Of a stretch of DNA of 64,000 bases, positions 25,408-32,666 are shown one piece after another; position 1 is the first letter of the stretch, and the number at the start of each line of letters is the position of its first letter. The notes below the pieces were generated by a model. It was not told the origin of the DNA and ran no database searches. It saw only the letters and a list, made by a program, of their open reading frames with translations. This DNA is from JAYQKL01 sp049889415 (GTDB lineage Bacteria > Pseudomonadota > Alphaproteobacteria > RS24): NCBI GenBank assembly GCA_049889415.1, contig JBMHDL010000003.1:248001-312000 (forward strand), given 5' to 3'. Position numbers and translations under genes: made by a program.

Positions 25408-27084
25408 TTAAAGTTCGGCGTTGAGAAACTTATCACGCAGCTTTTTCTTTTCGATTTTCTGCATCGCATTATAGGTGAAGGCGGTATTGGAAATGACGAT
25501 TTCAGTCGGAATCTTATATCCGCCCAACACAGTTTTGGCGAAGTCCATCAGCTCGTCAGCCGTCAAACTATCATCCTTGACACTCGCCACAACGACAAGC
25601 CGCTCCCCCAACCGCTCATCCGGTACACCGAATGAGGAGAGTTGCTCGACTTTGGGATGCTGCACCAAAATCTGCTCTATCTCGACACAGTAAATGTTTT
25701 CGCCACCGGAAATGATCATGTCGGTCTTGCGATCGACAATAAACAGATAGTCTTCATCATCTCGGTAACCGACATCACCGGTCTTCATCCACCCGTCATT
25801 GAGCACTTCCCTGGTGGCGTCTTCCCGCCCGTAATAGCCGTTCATAACATTCGGCCCGCGGACATAAATCTCACCAGTCTGGAAATTGGGCAGCTCCGCA
25901 CCATCATCATCGAGAACCTTGACATCCACCATCGGGAAAATCTGACCGGAACTTTCAGGCTTGGAAGAAAATGCCTCACCATTGGAGGAGCTAATGGCAC
26001 CAGACAATTCAGTCATGCCATACCCGGCGCCCAGCACAACCCCGGGAAACGCCTCAAGCAAGGCATTGATGATGTCGGGCGGAAACGCCTGCCCGCCACA
26101 GGAAATCGAACGAATGGACGAAATGTCATACTCGTTACCCTCAAGCGCCTTGAGAATATCCAGATGCATGGCCGGGGCACCACCTACATTGTTGATTTTT
26201 TCTTTTTCAGCCAAGCGGAACAATTCCTTGGCATCCCAGCGATCCATCATGACAAGCTTGTCACCATTGATTAGGGATGTCAGGAATACCGAAGCCAGGC
26301 CACTGATATGAAACAAAGGAAACACCATCAGGCTGACGGTCTGCGGCAGATGCTTGGACAGTTCCTCAACCGTTATGCCATACGTGTCGGCCACCCGCTG
26401 ATAAGCCTCCGCTAAAGCCAGCAAGGTGTTCATCATGCCATTGACCATGCCGCGATGGGTGATCATGGCGGCTTTGGCGCGACCGGTCGTCCCTGAGGTG
26501 AACATCAATCCGGCCAAATCATCCGGTGTGATATCAGGAATTTCCGCAGCCAAACCCTTTTTGTAAACTTCACTAATGTTCAGCCCTTCAGGAGAGTTAC
26601 CCACCGTCACGGCAGGCAAATCACACCCTTGCGAACGCAGCATTTCAAGGCGGCGGTCATCACAGATCAAGTAAGCGCAATCTCCGTCCTCAACCGCATG
26701 CAGCATACTCAGCGCTTCAATTTTACTGTTCAGCAAAACGGCAACCGCCCCAATTTTCATGATTGCGGTAAAAGCGACCATCCAATCAGCGCTGTTTTTC
26801 ATGCCAACCGCGACATGCTGCCCCTTTTGAATGCCAATCTCGGTTTGCAGAAAGCCGGCCAGTGCATCAACCCGATCAAAAAATTCTCCAAAGGTGACAC
26901 GATAAGTGTCCGAAACGACAAATTCACGGTCAGCGAATTTCCTGGATTTTTCAATCGCGACCACCAGGTTTTCTGGCGCATTCTTGAAAACCCGCATCTT
27001 GGTCCCGTGAACATCACGTTCAACAAGTTCAAATTCAGCACCGGGCGCCATCAATTCAGCTGCGATCGGATTAAGGTTTTTCAT
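25408..27084 (-). CDS. AMP-dependent acyl-CoA synthetase (FadD-like)
   Basis: 558 residues. P-loop LMFTSGTTGRAKAAM, GYGMTELSG, adenylate motif WMKTGDVGYRDDEDYLFIVDR, hinge DMIISGGENIYCVEIE, and a C-terminal Lys in NAMQKIEKKKLRD where PNGKxxR is usual. It is the first gene of a long leftward operon (ligase, amidohydrolase, Rieske, two ACADs, two Lrp, 3-alpha-HSD) read from the promoter holding palindrome copy 3. Likely role: activating a sterol side-chain acid or similar as CoA thioester. Confidence 0.93.
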   Translation of the reverse strand: MKNLNPIAAELMAPGAEFELVERDVHGTKMRVFKNAPENLVVAIEKSRKFADREFVVSDTYRVTFGEFFDRVDALAGFLQTEIGIQKGQHVAVGMKNSADWMVAFTAIMKIGAVAVLLNSKIEALSMLHAVEDGDCAYLICDDRRLEMLRSQGCDLPAVTVGNSPEGLNISEVYKKGLAAEIPDITPDDLAGLMFTSGTTGRAKAAMITHRGMVNGMMNTLLALAEAYQRVADTYGITVEELSKHLPQTVSLMVFPLFHISGLASVFLTSLINGDKLVMMDRWDAKELFRLAEKEKINNVGGAPAMHLDILKALEGNEYDISSIRSISCGGQAFPPDIINALLEAFPGVVLGAGYGMTELSGAISSSNGEAFSSKPESSGQIFPMVDVKVLDDDGAELPNFQTGEIYVRGPNVMNGYYGREDATREVLNDGWMKTGDVGYRDDEDYLFIVDRKTDMIISGGENIYCVEIEQILVQHPKVEQLSSFGVPDERLGERLVVVASVKDDSLTADELMDFAKTVLGGYKIPTEIVISNTAFTYNAMQKIEKKKLRDKFLNAEL

Positions 27085-27113
27085 AACGGCCTCTACAATT
27101 CCTTGTGTAACTT

Positions 27114-27130
27114 ATATAATCTGATTATAT
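27114..27130. promoter_or_regulatory. Palindromic operator copy 3 (ATATAATCTGATTATAT), perfect
   Basis: Perfect inverted repeat ATATAATC-T-GATTATAT, 17 bases, in the divergent promoter between the acyl-CoA ligase operon (leftward) and the SDR pair (rightward). It is the best match to the consensus of the four copies and overlaps plausible -10-like sequence for either direction. Confidence 0.72.
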
Positions 27131-27213
27131 TAATTAGGCAAGATTGGTTTTCACAATTTTCCAGCTGTCCATATTCATGTATATACTGCAGATTGTATTT
27201 AGAGGGGGAAAAC

Positions 27214-27969
27214 ATGCTCACAGGTAAAACAGCCATTGTCACAGGCGGAAGTGACGGCATCGGCAGGGCTATTGCCACAACTTTTGCAGCTGAAGGCGCA
27301 AATGTTCTGATCTGTGCGCGCAATGAAGAAAAACTAATGGCAACAAAAGCACAGATCGAGGCTAACGGCGGCACATGTGAGGCAGTCAGCCTTGATTTGT
27401 CCGACGCGCAGGCTTTCGCCGACTTTGTTGAGGCGACGGCTCAAAAAGGTTTGGACATTCTTGTCAACAACGCTCCGCATGTCGGTTATGGCATGCTCGC
27501 CGACACATCCCTGGAGGATTTTCGGCAAAATTTCCTGATAAATGTGGATGCCGCTTATCTCGGCATGCAGACCGCCATGAAACACATGAGTGCAAAGGGT
27601 GGTTCCATTATCAACATTTCCTCCGTCAACGGTGCGCGGGCCATGCAGGGCATGTCAGGTTACTCGGCCTCAAAAGCCGCCCTGGATCATTTGACGCGCA
27701 ATGCTGCAATGGAGGGGGCACGCCAAAATATCCGCGTCAATGCCATCTCCCCCGGCCCGATCATGACTCCCGGCACGGAAGCGTTTTTCAACTCTGACCC
27801 AGCCGCCGGCGAAGCCATCGCCAATGCCAATCCGATGGGGCGCATCGGCAAACCGGAAGAGGTTGCCCAGGTTGCCCTGTTTCTTGCCTCCGACATGTCA
27901 AGCTACGTGACGGGTGCCGTCATTCCAGTTGACGGCGGCAAAGGCAATGAATTGTACGTTCCCCAATAA
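27214..27969 (+). CDS. Short-chain dehydrogenase/reductase
   Basis: 251 residues from ATG 27214 (AGAGGGGGA upstream). Upstream in-frame sequence runs through the divergent promoter and is not coding. Cofactor motif TGGSDGIGRA; NNAP instead of NNAG; catalytic Ser in NISSVNGARA; Tyr/Lys in GYSASKAALDH; C-terminal SSYVTGAVIPVDGGKG. ICARNE after beta-2 suggests NADP. First gene of a rightward SDR pair controlled with the divergent ligase operon; probably a hydroxysteroid dehydrogenase or 3-hydroxyacyl-CoA dehydrogenase. Confidence 0.92.
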   Translation: MLTGKTAIVTGGSDGIGRAIATTFAAEGANVLICARNEEKLMATKAQIEANGGTCEAVSLDLSDAQAFADFVEATAQKGLDILVNNAPHVGYGMLADTSLEDFRQNFLINVDAAYLGMQTAMKHMSAKGGSIINISSVNGARAMQGMSGYSASKAALDHLTRNAAMEGARQNIRVNAISPGPIMTPGTEAFFNSDPAAGEAIANANPMGRIGKPEEVAQVALFLASDMSSYVTGAVIPVDGGKGNELYVPQ

Positions 27970-27987
27970 CGCTTAAGGAAACAGATT

Positions 27988-28815
27988 ATGAAACTTCAAG
28001 GCAAAACAGCAGTTGTCACAGGTGCCGGTCAGGGAATTGGCGCCGCCATTGTGCATCGCCTGGCGGAAGAAGGCGCCCGGGTCGGCGTTATGGATCTCAA
28101 CAGCGAGACGGCACAGGCTGTCATTGACGCTCTGCCAAACCCTGGTGACCATTTGGCGTTGCCGACCAATGTCGGTGACAGCGCTGAGGTTATCGCAAGC
28201 GTGCGCAAAGCCCGTGAAACATTCGGCCGGCTCGACTTTGCTGTCAACAATGCTGGCATCGGGCAAGCCCCTGAAGACGGATCCGATAAGTTCTATGAGG
28301 CCATGGGCAAACGCAATGAAGAACTGGCAGCCGGTCAGGAGCCGACAACATTTGTGGATCATCTGATCCATATGGAAGATGCTGGCTGGCAGGGCGTAAT
28401 GAATGTCAATTTGAACGGCGCCTTTTATGTCTGCCGTGAAGCTGTCCGTATTATGGCGGAGGACGGCAAAGGCGGGTCGATTGTCAATATTTCCTCAACC
28501 TCGGCCCAATCGGGCGAAGGCTCCCCGCACTACGTCACTTCCAAGACAGCCCTGATCGGCCTGACGCGCCAATTGGCACGCGAAGTCGCCGCCCGCGATA
28601 TCCGCGTCAATGCCGTTGCCCCCGGCCCGACTAACACGCCGATCATGCAGGGCATCCCGGAACAGTGGATCAAGGACATGGAAAACGCTATCCCGCTCGG
28701 ACGTATGGCGGAACCCAAGGAGATCGCCGCCGCAGTCAGTTTTCTGCTGTCAGATGACGCCTCCTTTGTCACCGGCAGTGTGCTGGCTGCCAACGGTGGA
28801 TCATATTATTTTTGA
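27988..28815 (+). CDS. Short-chain dehydrogenase/reductase
   Basis: 275 residues, AAGGAAA upstream of the ATG. Cofactor motif TGAGQGIGAA, Asp in VMDLNS (NAD preference), NNAGIG, Ser in NISSTSAQSG, Tyr/Lys in HYVTSKTAL, and a C-terminal DDASFVTGSVLAANGG. There is an insertion of about 25 residues after NNAG (KFYEAMGKRNEELAAGQE...) not found in minimal SDRs. It lies 18 bases after the previous SDR, in the same transcript, and ends convergent with the MFS transporter. Substrate unknown; steroid or CoA-ester alcohol inferred. Confidence 0.92.
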   Translation: MKLQGKTAVVTGAGQGIGAAIVHRLAEEGARVGVMDLNSETAQAVIDALPNPGDHLALPTNVGDSAEVIASVRKARETFGRLDFAVNNAGIGQAPEDGSDKFYEAMGKRNEELAAGQEPTTFVDHLIHMEDAGWQGVMNVNLNGAFYVCREAVRIMAEDGKGGSIVNISSTSAQSGEGSPHYVTSKTALIGLTRQLAREVAARDIRVNAVAPGPTNTPIMQGIPEQWIKDMENAIPLGRMAEPKEIAAAVSFLLSDDASFVTGSVLAANGGSYYF

Positions 28816-28840
28816 GCCGGCATAAGCTTAGATATGGCGG

Positions 28841-30124
28841 TCAGGATGCAGCCAGAATTTTGGCTCTGTCAGCTTGCATGGTTCTGGTCGCGGCAAGCAG
28901 AAAAAGGCTGCCTGGCAGGCAGGGCAGCAGGACCGTAAACAGGGCATAGCGGATGGCATCGGTGCCGAAATGCGCAGTCAGCAAATCCGTGGACAGTCCG
29001 GCAAACTGCACTCCCAGAGCTAACCCGGAAAAGGTGAAGGCAAATCCCCATAGGGAGGTCGAGGTCGCTCTGAGCTTGGCCGGAACCAGATCCTGCAGAG
29101 ACGCCTGAACGCCGATGACCCAGCCACCGCCCAAAAGCCCGGCCGGAATGGCCAGAAGCGTGCCGACAGTCGGGTTTGGCGCAAAGGCGATGCCGGCCAT
29201 CAAAATGCCTGAACCAGTCAGGCCAATAGCGGACAGGCGCAAAGGCCATTTCGGGTTGCGGGCGCTTAACTTGTCGGCCAACACGCCCAAAATGATCGCC
29301 CCGATAATGCCGGCAATGACCGATGGTGCCCCGTAACGGGTGTTGGCTTCCGTCAGGCTGAGGTCAAATGCACGGACGAACAAGGTCGGGGCCCAAACAC
29401 CAAAGCCGTATCCTGCAAAGCCGCCGCAGACAGAGCCGAGAGTTAGATAGAGATAGCTTTTACAGCCATAAAGCAGGCTTGCCACATCACTTAAGGTTTT
29501 TTCAGAAACCGTGTCTGCAGTGATATTGTCTTCATCTAATCCGCCCCGTTTCGGCTCCTTGACGGTAAAATAGGTCAGAGCGGCAAAGCCGATCCCGGGG
29601 GCTCCCAAAATGAAAAAAGCGGTCCGCCAGTCATAGGCATCGGCAATCGCAGCACCCCCCATCAACCCGACAATTTGCCCCAAATAAACGCCAAAATTCA
29701 AAACTGCAAAAGCCAAAGCCCGTTGTCGGGCGGGGAAATAATCCGACAGCAGGGAAAATGCTGGCGCCAGAAAAGCCGCCTCCCCGACCCCGACACCAAG
29801 CCGGGAAATTGCAAAGGTTTCCGGCGTCGTTGCCAATCCGCTGGATACCGTAAAAGCGCTCCATATCACCGCGCCTATGCAGATAATCTTGACCCTGTTA
29901 TGCCGGTCCGCAAAGCGTGCGATCGGAATCGCAAGAACTGTGTAAACAAATGCAAATGCCGGACCGATCAAGAACCCCATATAGGTGTCGGATACATCAA
30001 AACTGTATTTGATGCGCTCCAGCAGACCCGAGGCAATATAGCGATCCGTCACGTTGAGCGTATAAAGAACAACCATTGCGAACAGCACATAACGTGCATA
30101 ATTTTTACTGTGGTGTTCCCTCAT
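28841..30124 (-). CDS. MFS transporter
   Basis: 427 residues, about 12 hydrophobic helices. The loop 2-3 signature appears as ARFADRHNRVKII. The N-terminal NVTDRYIASGLLERIK and the loop GVGVGEAAFLAPAFSLLSDYFPARQRA are typical of the Spinster/hexuronate-like branch of MFS that moves organic anions. Start 30124 chosen because GGAGGG is four bases before it; 30127 and 30154 are alternatives. It is divergent from the OYE gene with palindrome copy 4 between them, so it belongs to the regulon and probably imports the steroid acid or exports an intermediate. Confidence 0.92.
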   Translation of the reverse strand: MREHHSKNYARYVLFAMVVLYTLNVTDRYIASGLLERIKYSFDVSDTYMGFLIGPAFAFVYTVLAIPIARFADRHNRVKIICIGAVIWSAFTVSSGLATTPETFAISRLGVGVGEAAFLAPAFSLLSDYFPARQRALAFAVLNFGVYLGQIVGLMGGAAIADAYDWRTAFFILGAPGIGFAALTYFTVKEPKRGGLDEDNITADTVSEKTLSDVASLLYGCKSYLYLTLGSVCGGFAGYGFGVWAPTLFVRAFDLSLTEANTRYGAPSVIAGIIGAIILGVLADKLSARNPKWPLRLSAIGLTGSGILMAGIAFAPNPTVGTLLAIPAGLLGGGWVIGVQASLQDLVPAKLRATSTSLWGFAFTFSGLALGVQFAGLSTDLLTAHFGTDAIRYALFTVLLPCLPGSLFLLAATRTMQADRAKILAAS

Positions 30125-30233
30125 CATACCCTCCGCAAAACCATGTAAGGGCATTGTGCAAGCCCAAAGGACTGCGTCAATGCGTCATAGAAAATTGTTT
30201 CTAAGCACTTGGCAGACGCCAAAATGCTATATA

Positions 30234-30250
30234 ATATAACGACATTATAT
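30234..30250. promoter_or_regulatory. Palindromic operator copy 4 (ATATAACGACATTATAT)
   Basis: Arms ATATAA and TTATAT with a 5-base centre, exactly the arms of copy 3. It lies between the MFS gene (start 30124) and the OYE gene (start 30272). Confidence 0.62.
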
Positions 30251-30271
30251 TTCTTTATGATCAGGTGCAAT

Positions 30272-31495
30272 ATGTCATCCTCAAAATCAGCCGATCCGTT
30301 TTCTCCATGGACGCTTAACAAACTTGACCTGAAAAACCGCATCATCAAGACGGCGACCTTTGAAGGTCTGGCGCCGGACGGCGCACCGGGCGAAAAGCTG
30401 GCGGCGTTTCATGAGCGGTTTGCTGAAGGCGGCAGTGGTGTCGTGACTGTGGCCTACGGTGCCGTCAACAATGATGCACGGACCTTTGACGACCAAATGT
30501 GCATGCAGGATGACCATGTAATTAAGGCGTTGAAAAACGTGACCGAAAGAATTCACAATCACGGCGCCTCAGCCTCCATTCAACTGGCGCATTGCGGCAT
30601 GCAGACTAAATATTCCAAGCTTTCGTCAAAATATTTTTCCAAGGGGGCTTCCTACGGCATCAACACCTATGGGCTGTTTGCCGGCATCCCGTTCATCAAG
30701 CCGTTGACCGAGGCCGAAATCATTCAGATTGCAGATGACTATGCAAGCTCAGCGGTCCGCGCCGTTGAAGCGGGGTTTGATATTATTGAACTGCATATGG
30801 GGCATGGTTATTTGTTCTCGCAATTCCTTTGCCCGGCGGTCAATCGCCGCAAGGATAAATTTGGCGGCAGTATTGAAAACCGCGCTCGTTTCCCGCTCAT
30901 GGCGGTCCGCAAAGTTCGGGAAGCCATCGGGCCGGACATTCCGATTTTCGTTAAATTGAATGTCCGCGACGGTTTTGAGGGCGGCCTGTCGGTTGAGGAG
31001 TCACTTGAAGTCGCCAAAATGGTTGAGGCGGACGGGGCAGCCTCACTGCTGGTTTTGACCGGCGGGTTCAGTTCAAAAAACCCGATGTATCTTTTTCGCG
31101 GTAAATCCCCGATTAAGCCATTGATTAAAATGCAGAAAAGTTTCATTAACAAATTGATCTATACCTTGGCTGCCCGCAATTTTCCGGATATGCCGTTCAA
31201 GGAAATGTATTTTCTTGAAAATGCCAAAAAAATCAGGGCCGAGATTAAAATGCCAATCGCCCTGGTCGGGGGCATCAAATCACTGTCAAGTTTCTACAAA
31301 ACCATTGAAGAGGGATTTGACGCCATCGTTTTGGGTCGGGCATTGATAAATCAACCTGATTTGCCTAAATTATATACGAATAAGGAAGCTGAGGTTTCCA
31401 ACTGCATATCCTGCAACAGATGTGTGGCTCACATTGATGCTGATGACGGGGTTGTTTGCCCCCTTTTGACGGATGAAACTCAAGCCGTGGCTTGA
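30272..31495 (+). CDS. Old Yellow Enzyme-family NADH:flavin oxidoreductase
   Basis: 407 residues from ATG 30272 (AGGTG upstream; the TTG at 30209 would include the operator). FMN-barrel motifs: LKNRIIKTATFEGLAPDG, VEAGFDIIELHMGHGYLFSQFLCPAVNRRKDKFGGSIENRARFP, PIALVGGIKS. The C-terminus has CISCNRC plus a Cys 12 residues on (VVCPL), like the 4Fe-4S site of 2,4-dienoyl-CoA reductase, yet the NADPH-binding flavodoxin-like domains are absent. BaiCD/BaiH-type relatives reduce 3-oxo-delta4 or dienone steroids, so a steroid double-bond reductase is a plausible role. Followed 15 bases later by a Rieske gene. Confidence 0.9.
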   Translation: MSSSKSADPFSPWTLNKLDLKNRIIKTATFEGLAPDGAPGEKLAAFHERFAEGGSGVVTVAYGAVNNDARTFDDQMCMQDDHVIKALKNVTERIHNHGASASIQLAHCGMQTKYSKLSSKYFSKGASYGINTYGLFAGIPFIKPLTEAEIIQIADDYASSAVRAVEAGFDIIELHMGHGYLFSQFLCPAVNRRKDKFGGSIENRARFPLMAVRKVREAIGPDIPIFVKLNVRDGFEGGLSVEESLEVAKMVEADGAASLLVLTGGFSSKNPMYLFRGKSPIKPLIKMQKSFINKLIYTLAARNFPDMPFKEMYFLENAKKIRAEIKMPIALVGGIKSLSSFYKTIEEGFDAIVLGRALINQPDLPKLYTNKEAEVSNCISCNRCVAHIDADDGVVCPLLTDETQAVA

Positions 31496-31510
31496 TAGGG
31501 AGACAAGAAA

Positions 31511-32569
31511 ATGGCGAAAACAGCAGATTACAATATTGGTGAATACACCTATCCACGTGGCTGGTTCATGATTGCCGAATCCGCAGAGGCAACCATCAAG
31601 CCAACGACGGTGAAATATTTCGGCGAAGAAATGGTCATGTATCGCGGTGAAAGCGGCCGAGTCGTTCTGGTCGAGGCTTATTGCCCGCATATGGGTACGC
31701 ATCTTGCGAAAAACGAAACATCCTATGTCGTCATGGAAGGTGAACACATTGAAGGTGATTCCATTCGATGTCCTTATCATGGCTGGCGCTTCACGCCGGA
31801 GGGGGTCTGTGATGAAATCCCCTACTCCCCGGCGCCGATTCCGGAAAAGGCCTGCATCAAAAGCTGGCCCACCCGCGAATGGGGCGGTTGCATTTTCATG
31901 TGGTATGATCCTGAAAATATGGCCCCGGATTATGACTTGCCGGAACTGGTTGAGTGGGAAGATGAAGCATGGGTCAACTGGAAAATCGACCATCTCGGTG
32001 AGCTTGACTGCCACCCGCAGGAAATTATCGATAATATGGCCGACAAGGCCCACTTGCCGCCGATCCATGGATCGACGAATATGGAGTATTTCGAAAACGA
32101 GATTAACGACCATATCATCATTCAACGCCTTGCCGCAGGACACAAAACTTTGTCAGATGACGTCATGTATAATGACACCTGGTACACCGGACCGGGCATC
32201 CTGCTGTCCCGTATGCTTGGCGACCATCCGTCCCTAATGCTGATCACCCATACCCCGATCGAAGACGGGGTTGTCCGTGCCTGGCATGCTTTGCTGGTCA
32301 AATCACAAAATGATGTCGCCACGGACGAGGATGTCGTCACCGCTCGTGCCTACCAGGAGTCCAGTCGCCTGGCCTTCCTTCAGGATTTTGAAATTTGGAC
32401 CCATAAAAGACCCTGCTTCCAGCCTATGCAGGTGGTCGGCGACGGGCCGTTCGGGAAAGCCCGCATTTGGTATCAACAATTCTATCATCCCCGTGACAAG
32501 GCGATTGAATTCCAGGCCAAAAGTAACGGCAATTATGTAACTAAGGGAACCAGCCGGGACCCGTTCTAA
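31511..32569 (+). CDS. Rieske non-heme iron oxygenase, KshA-like
   Basis: 352 residues, ribosome binding site GGGAGACAAG. Rieske ligands Cys58, His60, Cys87 and His90 (AYCPHMGTH, RCPYHGW), with an unusually long loop of 26 residues between the pairs. The mononuclear iron site is Asn175/Asp178/His181/His186 in IIDNMADKAHLPPIHGS, matching the DNVTDMAHFxYIH pattern of 3-ketosteroid 9-alpha-hydroxylase oxygenase KshA. KshA opens ring B with a dehydrogenase partner. It differs clearly from the other Rieske gene, so the two probably act at different ring positions. The gene is closed by a strong terminator. Confidence 0.9.
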   Translation: MAKTADYNIGEYTYPRGWFMIAESAEATIKPTTVKYFGEEMVMYRGESGRVVLVEAYCPHMGTHLAKNETSYVVMEGEHIEGDSIRCPYHGWRFTPEGVCDEIPYSPAPIPEKACIKSWPTREWGGCIFMWYDPENMAPDYDLPELVEWEDEAWVNWKIDHLGELDCHPQEIIDNMADKAHLPPIHGSTNMEYFENEINDHIIIQRLAAGHKTLSDDVMYNDTWYTGPGILLSRMLGDHPSLMLITHTPIEDGVVRAWHALLVKSQNDVATDEDVVTARAYQESSRLAFLQDFEIWTHKRPCFQPMQVVGDGPFGKARIWYQQFYHPRDKAIEFQAKSNGNYVTKGTSRDPF

Positions 32570-32576
32570 AAAGTAA

Positions 32577-32605
32577 AAAACGTCCCTTTCGGGGCGTTTT
32601 TTTTA
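32577..32605 (+). terminator. Rho-independent terminator after the KshA-like gene
   Basis: Stem AAACGTCCC / GGGGCGTTT with a TTTC loop followed by a run of eight or more T, seven bases after the stop codon. It closes the catabolic island on the right. Confidence 0.9.
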
Positions 32606-32666
32606 ACCAAATATATTTCAAACCATTATGGAGCATGGTAGCTTTTTGGGGTTGGAGGGAAGCACT

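Noticed and set aside
26629..27213. Long N-terminal extension of the SDR frame at 27214
   Set aside because: It crosses the divergent promoter and the ligase coding region; the SDR fold and a strong ribosome binding site begin at 27214.
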